From: Imbroritus primus
GTDB taxonomy: Bacteria; Pseudomonadota; Gammaproteobacteria; Burkholderiales; Burkholderiaceae
Length of the DNA: 64,000 nt
Assembly: GCF_964332355.1 (NCBI RefSeq)
Contig: NZ_OZ201293.1
Location: 1,054,001-1,118,000 of the forward strand
Direction of reading: 5' to 3'
A program made the translations under genes and the position numbers. Under the pieces are notes generated by a model. The model worked only from the letters and a program-made list of their open reading frames with translations, ran no database searches and was not told the DNA's origin. Positions 33,776 through 42,353 of this stretch are shown here, one piece after another (the stretch's first letter is position 1; the number at the start of each line of letters is the position of its first letter).

Positions 33776-34792
33776 TCATGCTCCGGCCGGCCCCAGGTGG
33801 TTCGCCTGGCTGTGCAGGCGCCAGCGCTCGACGGCTTGCGCGATGCCGGCGAGCGTCTGGAAGACATGGACATCCGCAATCGATGTGCGCGCCAGTACCG
33901 GAGATGTGCCGCCTGCCCAGATTTCGACATGTGGAGGCAAGCTATCGCGTAATAGCTGCAGCCCCGAAATCACCGAGCGGCCAGCACAGTATGCCGAGAA
34001 CGATAGCGCGACAATATCGATCCTCTGCGCCTTGGCAGCCATTGCCAGTTCTCCGATCGGCGTTTGCACACCCAGTGAAATGCACACGCTGCCCTGCAGC
34101 GCCAGCAGCGCCTCCGCCATCAGCAAGCCGAGCCCGTGCGGCTCTTCGGGGAAGGTGGTGAGCAGGACGCGCGGAACCGCAGCGCTTTCCGGCGGAGCGG
34201 GAATGGTGCTGATCGTATTGCGCAGCAGATGCGCGATCTGCTCGGTGAACAGATGCTCCTCGAACACCTGGATCTCGCCCCGCGCCCATGCTTCCCCGAC
34301 TTCATGACACAGGGGCGCCGCGATTTCAATGATGAAGTCCCGGAGCCCGATGCGCATCAGCGTGGTCGACATCGCTTGCCGTAAAGCGTCCGTCTGGTGC
34401 GTCCGCAGCAGGTCGATAAAGGTGGCGACGGTCTGGTGCGCTTCGAGGGCAGCGGAGGGGAGCGCGGTTCCCTCCGCTTGCATGCGCTTGCCGTTCTTGG
34501 GCCGAGGTTTTCCTTCCTCGGCGAGCGCCAGCAATTCCTCGAATGTCTTGGACACAATCTTTCCTGGCCGATGCCCGTTGTCGACCAGGCGCCGCAGGAG
34601 CCGCAACTTCTCTACCTGCGCTTCAGGATAGACCCGCTCGTCGTTGGCATCCCGCAGGGGGACCGGAAACCCATAGCGGCGCTCCCACACGCGCAGGGTG
34701 TCCTTGGAAAAGCGTGTATCTCGTTCCACTGCGGCGATTCCCAGCATTTCCGGGGGCGCGCCGGATGGCGCTGAAGCATCTTGTTCTGTCAC
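33776..34792 (-). CDS. MerR-type adenosylcobalamin photoreceptor regulator (LitR/CarH-like)
   Basis: A 338-residue repressor. N-terminal MerR winged helix ('GIAAVERDTRFSKDTLRVWERRYGFP', about 18-43), a four-helix segment, then a cobalamin-binding Rossmann domain. It has both signatures of B12 photoreceptors: Wx9EH (Trp169 ... Glu179-His180) and ExHxxG (Glu217, His219, Gly222), the latter supplying the lower cobalt ligand. In the family, AdoCbl-bound tetramers repress in the dark and light splits them. The start is GTG 34792; the ribosome site is weak. It is divergent from a ten-gene operon, its likely target, and probably autoregulated. Confidence 0.9.
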   Translation of the reverse strand: MTEQDASAPSGAPPEMLGIAAVERDTRFSKDTLRVWERRYGFPVPLRDANDERVYPEAQVEKLRLLRRLVDNGHRPGKIVSKTFEELLALAEEGKPRPKNGKRMQAEGTALPSAALEAHQTVATFIDLLRTHQTDALRQAMSTTLMRIGLRDFIIEIAAPLCHEVGEAWARGEIQVFEEHLFTEQIAHLLRNTISTIPAPPESAAVPRVLLTTFPEEPHGLGLLMAEALLALQGSVCISLGVQTPIGELAMAAKAQRIDIVALSFSAYCAGRSVISGLQLLRDSLPPHVEIWAGGTSPVLARTSIADVHVFQTLAGIAQAVERWRLHSQANHLGPAGA

Positions 34793-34804
34793 TGAAGAGA
34801 CCTA

Positions 34805-34894
34805 TTTGTCTAAGACAAAAACATTGTCAAAGTGTATTTCTATGCGTACTATAGATTCATTATCTAGTTTTGACCATGACAAACATGGTTTGTC
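34805..34894. promoter_or_regulatory. Overlapping divergent promoters and operator palindromes, LitR-like gene and gpx operon
   Basis: Rightward promoter: TTGTCA (34824-34829), 17 bp, TACTAT (34847-34852). Leftward promoter: perfect TTGACA on the minus strand (34830-34825), 17 bp, AAATAG (34807-34802). The two -35 boxes overlap. A perfect TTTGTCT-A-AGACAAA dyad (34805-34819) covers the leftward -10 region, and GACAAAC-ATG-GTTTGTC (34878-34894) lies in the rightward 5' leader. One bound repressor could silence both genes. Confidence 0.65.
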
Positions 34895-34934
34895 CAGGTT
34901 CTACGCGTAGCCGTGTGCACGCAGGGAGACACGC

Positions 34935-35549
34935 ATGGCAGGTCGTATTTTGGCATCTCGCTGGATCGGGAGGGCATGCGCGCTGGGCGCGTTCGCACTC
35001 TGGACGAGCACGGCGGCGGCGGAGGCTACCGGCAAGGGTGGCGCGGCGACGGTCAGCGCTGCATGTCCCGAGACGTTGAATTTCACCTTCCGGCGCCTGC
35101 AGGATGAGGCGCCGCGCAACCTCTGCCAGTACGCCGGCAAGGTGGTACTGGTGGTCAACACGGCCAGCTACTGCGGATTCACCTCTCAGTACGAAGGGCT
35201 TGAGGCGCTCTACGCCAAGTACCGCGAGCGCGGGCTGGTCATTCTGGGTTTCCCCTCGAACGACTTCAGCCAGGAGCCGGACGCCAACCGCAAGATCGCC
35301 GATTTCTGTTTCAACACGTATGGCGTGAAGTTTCCCATGTTCGTCAAGTCGTCGGTCAGCGGCGAGCAGGCCAATCCGCTGTATGCCACGTTGGCGCGCC
35401 TGACCGGCAAGAGCCCGCGCTGGAATTTCTACAAGTACTTGCTGGACCGCCAGGGCCGGCCGGTTGAAGTCTGGACCAGCGTGACTACGCCGACCGACAG
35501 CAAAGTCCGGCAGCGTATCGAGGCCTTGCTGGCTAGCCAGCCGGGCTGA
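34935..35549 (+). CDS. Exported glutathione-peroxidase-family protein
   Basis: A 204-residue thiol peroxidase with an N-terminal signal peptide (about 1-29, cleavage after Ala-Ala-Ala), hence periplasmic. The peroxidatic Cys80 lies in 'VNTASYCGFTSQYEGL', followed by 'LGFPSNDFSQEPD' and 'WNFYKYLLDRQGRPVEVW', with the catalytic Trp/Asn. It reduces peroxides, including lipid peroxides, probably with thioredoxin-like donors rather than glutathione. GGGAG lies eight bases before the ATG. It is the first gene of the putative light-responsive operon, fitting defence against photo-oxidation. Confidence 0.9.
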   Translation: MAGRILASRWIGRACALGAFALWTSTAAAEATGKGGAATVSAACPETLNFTFRRLQDEAPRNLCQYAGKVVLVVNTASYCGFTSQYEGLEALYAKYRERGLVILGFPSNDFSQEPDANRKIADFCFNTYGVKFPMFVKSSVSGEQANPLYATLARLTGKSPRWNFYKYLLDRQGRPVEVWTSVTTPTDSKVRQRIEALLASQPG

Positions 35550-35578
35550 TCTCTCCAAGAACCTACCAAGGATTCCCC

Positions 35579-36391
35579 ATGAATGCCCCAGATCTCATGC
35601 GCCTGCCTGACGTACAGGCGACGTTGGACCATCGCAACCTGATCATCCAGCGTGTGGGTGTAAAGTCGGTTGTCTATCCTGTCCGGGTGCGGACAGCGCA
35701 AGGCGACCAGCCGTCGGTCGCCACTGTCGACATGATGGTGCGGCTACCCGCCCATGCCAAGGGCACGCACATGTCGCGCTTCCTCGAAGTGCTCGAGGGC
35801 CATGATGAAGCGCTGGACGCGGACGCACTGCATCGCATGCTGGACGTCATGCTCGCGCGCCTGGAGGCAGAGTACGGCCTCATCGAAATGCGGCTGCCGT
35901 ACTTTGTCCGCAAGACCGCGCCGGTCTCCGGTGTGCACAGCCTGCTCGACTATCAGCTGACCTTGCGGGTCGAGCGTGGCGATGCCGGACTGGAGCGGAC
36001 CGTGCAGGTGCAAGTCCCGGTCACCAGTCTGTGTCCCTGTTCCAAGAATATTTCACGCTATGGAGCGCATAACCAGCGTTCGCATATCGTCATCGCGGCC
36101 AGACTCGCAGCCGGCGCCCGCCTCGAAGTAGAAGAGCTGATCGCCGTGGCCGAGCAGAGCGCCTCCTGTGAGCTGTGGGGATTGCTCAAGCGCCCTGACG
36201 AAAAATACGTCACGGAGCGTGCCTACGAAAACCCGAAATTCGTTGAGGATCTGGTCCGCGATATCGCCACGCGTCTGGATGATGATGCCCGGATCGACCA
36301 TTACAGCGTCTCCTCCGAGAACTTCGAGTCGATCCATAATCACTCTGCCTATGCATGGATCGAAGGACCGACCAAAGCGCGTCGGTCATGA
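35579..36391 (+). CDS. folE2: GTP cyclohydrolase IB (FolE2)
   Basis: A 270-residue FolE2, which opens GTP to 7,8-dihydroneopterin triphosphate, the entry to folate and pterins. The metal/catalytic Cys152 lies in 'PVTSLCPCSKNIS', and 'RSHIVIA', 'AEQSASCELWGLLKRPDEKYVTERAYENPKFVED' and 'NFESIHNHSAYA' are canonical. It tolerates varied metals, unlike zinc FolE. In light-induced gene sets FolE-type enzymes may feed pterin antennae of photolyases; no photolyase gene is in this window. It overlaps the next gene by ATGA. Confidence 0.95.
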   Translation: MNAPDLMRLPDVQATLDHRNLIIQRVGVKSVVYPVRVRTAQGDQPSVATVDMMVRLPAHAKGTHMSRFLEVLEGHDEALDADALHRMLDVMLARLEAEYGLIEMRLPYFVRKTAPVSGVHSLLDYQLTLRVERGDAGLERTVQVQVPVTSLCPCSKNISRYGAHNQRSHIVIAARLAAGARLEVEELIAVAEQSASCELWGLLKRPDEKYVTERAYENPKFVEDLVRDIATRLDDDARIDHYSVSSENFESIHNHSAYAWIEGPTKARRS

Positions 36392-37749
36392 AGATTGCCA
36401 TCGTTGGTGCCGGCATTGCAGGCCTGGCGTGTGCCTACACGCTGGAACGCCTGCTGCGGGAAGCGAATGCCGCCCACCATCAGGTCACGCTGTTCGAAGG
36501 CGGTTCCCACTTTGGCGGCCACAGCAACACCGTGGATGTCACCCTGCCGGGCCCGTACGGGCCGGTAACGCACGGCGTCGACACCGGTTTTCTGGTATTC
36601 AATGAACGGACTTATCCGGGGTTGGTGGCGCTGTTCGAAACACTTGATGTGCCGGTCGCCCGGTCGGACATGTCGTTTGCCGTGTCCTTGCCGCACCTTG
36701 ATCTCGAGTGGTCTGGCAGTCATCTGGGTACGGTTTTCGCACAACGCCGCAACCTGTGGCGCGGGCGCTTCCTTGCCATGCTCGGAGATATCGTCCGCTT
36801 CAACCGCCTGACGACCCGGCTGGCGCTGGATCAACAGGACAGCCTCATTACCGAGACCGTCGGCGAATTTCTGGAGCGTCATCGCTTCGGCGAGGCATTC
36901 CGGACATGGTACTTCCTGCCCATGGCGGCCTGCATCTGGTCCTGCTCCACGCGCCAGATGCTGGACTTCCCCATTGGCACGATGGTTCGCTTCTGCCACA
37001 ACCACGGCCTGCTGCAGATCAGCGACCGGCCACAATGGATGACGGTGCAAGGCGGGTCGCGCGAATATGTGCGGCGCATGCTGGCGCAGGTTCGCGACGC
37101 CCGCCTGCTCAAGGTCCATGGCGTGCGTCGCGCGATGACGCCGGCATCCGTGCAGGGCGTGGCGCCTGCGGGTATCACGGTTCATACCGATGCCGGAACG
37201 GAAGCGTTCGATATCGTGGTGATGGCTTGCCACAGCGATCAGGCCCTGACCGTGCTGCAGGACGCCACTCCCGAGGAGCGCGCGGTACTCGGCGCCATCC
37301 GGTACCAGCCCAACCGCGCCGTGCTGCACACCGATGCCACGCTGTTGCCAGCGCGCCGCAAGGTGTGGTCCGCATGGAACTATACGGGACGGCCTGCCGC
37401 GGATGAGCACGGCCGGGTCGACGTCTGCGTGCACTATCTGCTGAACCGGTTGCAACCCTTGCCGGCGGCATGGGCCGAACGGCCTGTCATCGTCAGCCTG
37501 AATCCCGTGAGTCCGCCGGCGGAGCGCCAGATCGTCGGACAATTCGACTATGCGCATCCCGTCTTCGATCGCGCCGCGATTGCCGCGCAGGAACACCTGC
37601 CGCGCATGCAGGGGCGCCATGCCACCTGGTTCTGTGGCGCCTGGACGGCCTACGGTTTTCATGAAGACGGATTTCAGTCTGGCTGCACCGCAGCCCATGA
37701 AATCGTACAGCGACTCTCCGGTTTGAATGCACTCCAGGGAGTCGCCTGA
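36388..37749 (+). CDS. FAD-dependent amine-oxidase-like protein
   Basis: A 453-residue flavoprotein. The Rossmann motif 'IAIVGAGIAGLACAYTLE' starts at residue 3, with an FAD-ribose Glu in 'VTLFEGG'; 'FGGHSNTVDV' follows. The C-terminal FAD block is 'TWFCGAWTAYGFHEDG'. It belongs to the amine-oxidase/desaturase-like group that sits next to DUF1365 and cyclopropane-synthase genes in many proteobacteria. The substrate is probably a fatty acyl chain or lipid (inference). It is coupled to folE2 by ATGA and followed one base after its stop by DUF1365. Confidence 0.88.
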   Translation: MKIAIVGAGIAGLACAYTLERLLREANAAHHQVTLFEGGSHFGGHSNTVDVTLPGPYGPVTHGVDTGFLVFNERTYPGLVALFETLDVPVARSDMSFAVSLPHLDLEWSGSHLGTVFAQRRNLWRGRFLAMLGDIVRFNRLTTRLALDQQDSLITETVGEFLERHRFGEAFRTWYFLPMAACIWSCSTRQMLDFPIGTMVRFCHNHGLLQISDRPQWMTVQGGSREYVRRMLAQVRDARLLKVHGVRRAMTPASVQGVAPAGITVHTDAGTEAFDIVVMACHSDQALTVLQDATPEERAVLGAIRYQPNRAVLHTDATLLPARRKVWSAWNYTGRPAADEHGRVDVCVHYLLNRLQPLPAAWAERPVIVSLNPVSPPAERQIVGQFDYAHPVFDRAAIAAQEHLPRMQGRHATWFCGAWTAYGFHEDGFQSGCTAAHEIVQRLSGLNALQGVA

Positions 37750-37750
37750 C

Positions 37751-38593
37751 ATGACCGCATGCAGCGCTCCAGTCCAGCAGCCCGAGCTGTTGCTTGGCAA
37801 GGTCTGGCATGCGCGGCTGCGTCCCGTCCGGCGCGCTTTCTCCTATCCCGTCTACCAGTTGCGCCTGCCGCTGCGCAGCCTTGCCCGCCAGCCGCTGTCA
37901 TGCGTCGTGTTGTCACGCAACCGGTGGAACCTGCTGTCCTTCTTCGACAGGGATCATGGCGATGGCGTTTCGCCTCTCCTCGACTGGGTCACACGGCTGC
38001 TGCAGGCTCACGGTGTCGACGATGCGGATGGCGAAATCTGGCTACATACCTTTCCTCGCGTGCTGGGCTACGTGTTCAACCCTGTGAGCTTTTGGTTCTG
38101 TGAGCGTGCGGACGGTACGCTGCGGGCGATCGTCTGCGAGGTCAACAACACATTTGGCGAGCGCCACTGCTACCTGCTGGGCGGCGATTCCACGGGCTGC
38201 GTGGCGTGGGGCCGGGTCGAGCATGCACGCAAGGTCTTCCATGTCTCGCCGTTCTGCAAGGTCGAGGGGGAATACCGTTTTCGGTTTGTCAGGACGGGTG
38301 GTATGGATCTGCCGGGCCCGGAGCTGCCAGGTGGCGCCGTCCCTGCGCCGGCGCCGCGCCGCTATATGGCGCGCATCGATTATCACGACTGCTCAGGTCC
38401 GCTCCTCCTGACGAGCCTCAGTACGGTTGCCGTTCCGTTGACGGCGCGCGCGGTGTTGTCCGCTTTCTTTCGCATGCCGGTCATGACCTGGGGCGTGATC
38501 GCACGGATCCACTGGCAGGCGTTCCTCCTGCTCATGCGTCGTGTGCCATGGATCGCAAGGCCCGATGCCTCTCCCAACAAGGTAAGCCAATGA
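37751..38593 (+). CDS. DUF1365 family protein
   Basis: A 280-residue DUF1365 protein with the hallmark 'GKVWHARLRPVRRAFSYPVYQLRLPL', 'FPRVLGYVFNPVSFWFCE', 'EVNNTFGERHCYLL' and 'KVFHVSPFCKVEGEYRFRF'. A C-terminal hydrophobic or amphipathic stretch ('GVIARIHWQAFLLLM') may associate with the membrane. Biochemical activity is not settled. It is consistently found between the FAD oxidase and the CFA-like methyltransferase, implying a shared lipid-modifying pathway. It overlaps the next gene by ATGA. Confidence 0.9.
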   Translation: MTACSAPVQQPELLLGKVWHARLRPVRRAFSYPVYQLRLPLRSLARQPLSCVVLSRNRWNLLSFFDRDHGDGVSPLLDWVTRLLQAHGVDDADGEIWLHTFPRVLGYVFNPVSFWFCERADGTLRAIVCEVNNTFGERHCYLLGGDSTGCVAWGRVEHARKVFHVSPFCKVEGEYRFRFVRTGGMDLPGPELPGGAVPAPAPRRYMARIDYHDCSGPLLLTSLSTVAVPLTARAVLSAFFRMPVMTWGVIARIHWQAFLLLMRRVPWIARPDASPNKVSQ

Positions 38594-39870
38594 TCGAAGC
38601 ACCTGTTTCCATGAATGCCTTGTCGTTGCCCTGCCGCCGTGCCGCTGCGGCGCCCGCGACGCTCGACACTCGCGCCTTTCCCACGAGCGCAAGACTGGCC
38701 TTGCAGTTGCTCGCCCGCTTGCGGAACGGTTCGCTGCTGGTCACCTTTCCAGACGGCCAGCAGGCCACCTTTGGTACAGGCCATGGCCTGCACGCCGACA
38801 TCACGTTGCGCGACTGGCGTTGCTGCGATGCGGCGCTGCGCTCGGGCGATATCGGTTTCGCCGAGACCTTCATCGATGGTGGATGGACGACCAGCGATCT
38901 GGCCAGCTTGCTCGATCTGTTCGTGGTGAACCGCAAGGTGATCGACAGTTTTGTCTACGGCACTTGGTGGGGACGTTTGTGGTACCGCCTGCGGCATCTG
39001 CTCAACCATAACAGCCGGGGCGGAAGCCGACGCAACATTCATGCGCATTATGATCTCGGCAACGCGTTCTACAGCCTGTGGCTGGACGCGTCGATGACCT
39101 ACTCGAGCGGGCTGTTTCCAGAGGCTGCACGCGCCATGCCGGCTGACGCCTGCGATCTGGAAGCGGCGCAGCAGGCCAAGTATCGACGCATCCTGGAAGA
39201 ACTGGATCTCGCGCCGGGCGCATCCCTGCTGGAGGTTGGCTGCGGCTGGGGTGGTTTTGCGGAGTTTGCGTTGCGCCGGGATCTGTCGGTCACCGGCCTG
39301 ACCTTGTCCACGGAGCAGCTCGACTGGGCGCAGCGCCGCTGCGTGGCCCTCGCTCCGGGGCGGGTCGACCTGCGTCTGCAGGATTATCGCGACTGCTACG
39401 GTCGTTTCGATGGCATCGTCTCCATCGAAATGTTCGAAGCCGTAGGCGAGCGCTACTGGCCGGCCTACTTCGACAGTATCAGGCGCAACCTCAAGCCCGG
39501 CGGACGCGCATGCATCCAGACCATTGTGATCGACGACGCGTTGTTCGACCGCTATCGCAAAGGTACCGATTTCATCCAGCAGTACATTTTTCCCGGTGGC
39601 ATGCTTCCCAGCCCGACTGTCTTCCGCCAGCAGGCGGCGCGCGCGGGGCTGCGGGTGTGCAATGAGCTTGCCTTCGGACCGGACTATGCGTTGACCTTGC
39701 GGGCGTGGCGCATGCGCTTTCTTGATCAGCTGGCCGCAGTGCGAGCCCAGGGTTTTGATGAGCCGTTCCAGCGAACCTGGCTGTTTTATCTGTGCTACTG
39801 CGAAGCAGCATTCCGGCATGGCAATACGGACGTGATCCAGTTCACGCTAGAGCATGCGCAGCCCGCATAA
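38590..39870 (+). CDS. Cyclopropane-fatty-acyl-phospholipid synthase-like methyltransferase
   Basis: A 426-residue CFA-synthase family protein. An N-terminal lipid-binding domain (about 50-150) is followed by a SAM-dependent methyltransferase core with motif I 'LLEVGCGWGG' (about 213-222), 'GLTLSTEQLDWAQRR', 'IVSIEMFEAVGERYWPAYF' and 'FIQQYIFPGGMLPS'. It would transfer a methyl(ene) group from SAM to the double bond of membrane unsaturated acyl chains. Relatives in photo-oxidation regulons make modified or furan fatty acids; whether this one does so is inference. Confidence 0.92.
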   Translation: MIEAPVSMNALSLPCRRAAAAPATLDTRAFPTSARLALQLLARLRNGSLLVTFPDGQQATFGTGHGLHADITLRDWRCCDAALRSGDIGFAETFIDGGWTTSDLASLLDLFVVNRKVIDSFVYGTWWGRLWYRLRHLLNHNSRGGSRRNIHAHYDLGNAFYSLWLDASMTYSSGLFPEAARAMPADACDLEAAQQAKYRRILEELDLAPGASLLEVGCGWGGFAEFALRRDLSVTGLTLSTEQLDWAQRRCVALAPGRVDLRLQDYRDCYGRFDGIVSIEMFEAVGERYWPAYFDSIRRNLKPGGRACIQTIVIDDALFDRYRKGTDFIQQYIFPGGMLPSPTVFRQQAARAGLRVCNELAFGPDYALTLRAWRMRFLDQLAAVRAQGFDEPFQRTWLFYLCYCEAAFRHGNTDVIQFTLEHAQPA

Positions 39871-40453
39871 AGCCAGCTTGGCCAATATTGGTCGTGCCTG
39901 GCTGGTCGGGCCGTTGCTGGCCGCGGTGCTGCATGTCCAGCCTGGCACCGCATCGACGCTCGCGGAGCCCTCTGGTGTCGTGCAGGCCGTGCGCCGTCTG
40001 CAACCGGATCTGACGGTCACGGGGCAGGGCAGTCTGCGCATGTATGGCTTCCATATCTATGATGCCCGGCTGCTGTTGCCTCCCCAAGGATTGGCCGGCG
40101 AGCGGCTGACGGACCAGCCGTTTGCGCTTGACCTCCGCTATGCACGCGCCTTCCGCGCGGCGGATATTGCCCGCCGCACGCGCGAAGAGATGGAGCGGCT
40201 CGATGCGGGGAGCGCCGCCGAGCGGCGCGCATGGGAGGCTCAGCTGGCGCGCCTGCTGCCGGATGTCCGCGCAAACGATCACCTGACGGGTGTCTATCGA
40301 CCGGGCTACGGCACGACATTCCTGCTAAACGGTGTGCATCTCGGCGATATCGCCGGAGCATCCTTCGCCGAGGCCTTCTTCGCCATCTGGCTCGACCCGC
40401 GTACCTCGGCTCCGCAGGTGCGCCAGGCGCTGCTCGGCCGACTGCGGCCATAG
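39854..40453 (+). CDS. Exported chalcone-isomerase-like protein
   Basis: A 199-residue protein with an N-terminal hydrophobic export signal ('WLVGPLLAAVLHVQPGTAS') and a chalcone-isomerase-like fold: 'QGSLRMYGFHIYDARLLLP', 'LDLRYARAFRAADIARRTREEM', 'GTTFLLNGVHLGDI' and 'FAEAFFAIWLDPRTSAPQVRQALLG'. In bacteria this fold mostly binds fatty acids rather than flavonoids. It overlaps the methyltransferase gene by 17 bases. A periplasmic lipid-handling role in the operon is inferred. Confidence 0.85.
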   Translation: MRSPHKASLANIGRAWLVGPLLAAVLHVQPGTASTLAEPSGVVQAVRRLQPDLTVTGQGSLRMYGFHIYDARLLLPPQGLAGERLTDQPFALDLRYARAFRAADIARRTREEMERLDAGSAAERRAWEAQLARLLPDVRANDHLTGVYRPGYGTTFLLNGVHLGDIAGASFAEAFFAIWLDPRTSAPQVRQALLGRLRP

Positions 40454-40456
40454 GTC

Positions 40457-41788
40457 ATGAGCATGGCGCGCGCCGATACGCACTCGATGGCCGGAGCCAC
40501 AGCCTCAGCGATGACGGCACCTCTATCCGGCAAGGCGTTGCTGGCCTATGGCAGCCTGGGATTTCCGTTGTCCTTCGCTGCCTTGCCCATCTATGTCGTA
40601 TTGCCGGACTGGTATGCGCAACAATTCGGCTTGCCACTCGCCTGGCTCGGCGCCGTGCTGCTGTGCTCGCGGCTGATGGATGCCATTGCCGATCCGTGGC
40701 TTGGTATCTGGATCGACCGCCTGAACCAGGCCGGCCGCCTGTCCCGGGCCATCGTGGTTGCCGTGCCGTTGCTGGTGGCCGGGTTTGTGGCGCTGTTCCA
40801 TCCTCCCGCAGGGCTTTCCCATACTCGACTGACGGGGTGGCTGGCGCTTGCCCTCCTCGTCACCTATGCCGGTTTCAGCCTGGGTTCGATCAGCCATCAG
40901 GCGTGGGGCGCGACGCTGGCGCACAGTCCCGGCGGCCGGGCCGGTATTGCTGCCGCGCGGGAGGGCAGCGGGCTCCTGGGCGTGATCATCGCGGCCGCGC
41001 TGCCAGGGGTGGCGGGAATGACCACCGCCAGCATGCTGCTGGCAGCCTCCGCGCTCGCGGCCAGCTGGATGCTGTTGCGCGTGGCGCCGCGCCCTGCGCC
41101 GAAGCGTGTGGAGGATGCAGGCACATTGACGCTGCGAGCCCTGATGATGCCATTACAGCATGCCGGCTTTCGCGCGCTGCTTGGCGTCTTTGCCCTGAAC
41201 GGCATTGCCGCCGCGATTCCCGCCACGCTGCTGTTGTTCTTTGTGCGCGATGTTCTCCAGCTAGAGGCGTTCAGCGGCCTGATCCTCACGGTCTATTTTG
41301 TATCCGCCGTGGCTTCCATGCCGCTGTGGAGCCGGGGTGCCTACCGTTTCGGTCTGGTCCCGATCTGGCTCGCAGGGATGGGGCTCTCGATCGCGGCGTT
41401 CATCTGGGTCGTGGGTATGGGGCGCCTCGATCCGGATATGGCGCTCGCAGCATTCCTGCTGCTGGCGGCACTGTCCGGCGCCGCGCTCGGCGCAGACCTG
41501 ATCGCGCCTTCCGCACTGGCTGCCGGGCTGATTCAAGGGGCGCCGGGCCGCTTGCGCGAGGGGGCATGTTTTGGCTTGTGGAATCTCACTGCGAAGCTCA
41601 ACCTCGCACTCGCCGCAGGATTGATGTTGCCCTTGCTCACCCTGCTGGGCTATGTCCCCGGCACACCTGACAAGCCGCCTGTCGGCACCACGGCGCTGAT
41701 GCTCGCGTATGGCCTTGTGCCATGTCTGCTCAAGGCAGGTGCGATTGCCACACTGTGGCGGGTCCGTCCTCTTCTACCAGGAGCCTGA
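40457..41788 (+). CDS. MFS transporter (MelB/GPH-like)
   Basis: A 443-residue polytopic inner-membrane carrier with about 12 helices. Its 'SRLMDAIADPWLGIWIDR' loop is typical of the glycoside-pentoside-hexuronide/MFS_2 branch. Members in this operon type are annotated only as MFS, and the substrate is unknown; a lysolipid or lipid-related role would fit the neighbours (MFS_2 includes lysolipid carriers). It starts three bases after the preceding stop and is followed one base after its own stop by the DUF3833 gene. Confidence 0.88.
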   Translation: MSMARADTHSMAGATASAMTAPLSGKALLAYGSLGFPLSFAALPIYVVLPDWYAQQFGLPLAWLGAVLLCSRLMDAIADPWLGIWIDRLNQAGRLSRAIVVAVPLLVAGFVALFHPPAGLSHTRLTGWLALALLVTYAGFSLGSISHQAWGATLAHSPGGRAGIAAAREGSGLLGVIIAAALPGVAGMTTASMLLAASALAASWMLLRVAPRPAPKRVEDAGTLTLRALMMPLQHAGFRALLGVFALNGIAAAIPATLLLFFVRDVLQLEAFSGLILTVYFVSAVASMPLWSRGAYRFGLVPIWLAGMGLSIAAFIWVVGMGRLDPDMALAAFLLLAALSGAALGADLIAPSALAAGLIQGAPGRLREGACFGLWNLTAKLNLALAAGLMLPLLTLLGYVPGTPDKPPVGTTALMLAYGLVPCLLKAGAIATLWRVRPLLPGA

Positions 41789-41789
41789 T

Positions 41790-42353
41790 ATGTGGAAGCC
41801 GTTGTGGAAGTTATTGCGTGCTGGAGGGCTCGTCTTGGCCCTGGCGGGATTGGCGGGCTGTTCAAGCGTTGATCCCGCGTTGTACGCCAGCGAGAAGCCA
41901 GTCCTGCGTCTGCCCGGCTACTTCAATGGCGTGGTCGATGCATGGGGCGTATTCACGGATCGCTCCGGGCGCGTGGTCAAACGCTTTACCGTCGTGATGC
42001 GCTGTTCCTGGACCGTGGTCGATGGCGTGGAGACTGGCGTGCTCGATGAGCAGTTCACCTACTCCGATGGGGCGCAGCAACGGCGCGTCTGGACATTGCG
42101 CAAGACGGGGGCGCAGCAGTATGTGGGTACCGCTGAGGATGTCGTGGGCGAGGCGGTGGGCGAAACCAGCGGGAATGCGTTCCGCTGGCGGTACACGCTG
42201 GCATTGCCGGTGGAAGGCCGTATCTGGCATGTCGATTTCGATGACTGGATGTATCTGATGGATAACGACGTCATGCTCAATCGCGCTGTGATGAGCAAGT
42301 TCGGCATCCGCCTCGGCGAGGTGACATTGTCCTTCCGGAAGCGGCCGTCATGA
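41790..42353 (+). CDS. DUF3833 lipoprotein
   Basis: A 187-residue lipoprotein. The signal peptide ends in lipobox 'LAGLAGC', with lipidated Cys near residue 23. The mature beta-rich part shows 'FNGVVDAWGVFTDRSGRVVKRF', 'LDEQFTYSDG', 'WRYTLALPV' and 'DDWMYLMDNDVMLNRAVMSKFGI', the DUF3833 pattern resembling lipocalin-like beta sheets. It is probably periplasmic and membrane-anchored. AGGAG lies six bases before the ATG. It overlaps the SDR gene by ATGA. Function unknown; possibly carries a hydrophobic ligand (inference). Confidence 0.87.
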   Translation: MWKPLWKLLRAGGLVLALAGLAGCSSVDPALYASEKPVLRLPGYFNGVVDAWGVFTDRSGRVVKRFTVVMRCSWTVVDGVETGVLDEQFTYSDGAQQRRVWTLRKTGAQQYVGTAEDVVGEAVGETSGNAFRWRYTLALPVEGRIWHVDFDDWMYLMDNDVMLNRAVMSKFGIRLGEVTLSFRKRPS

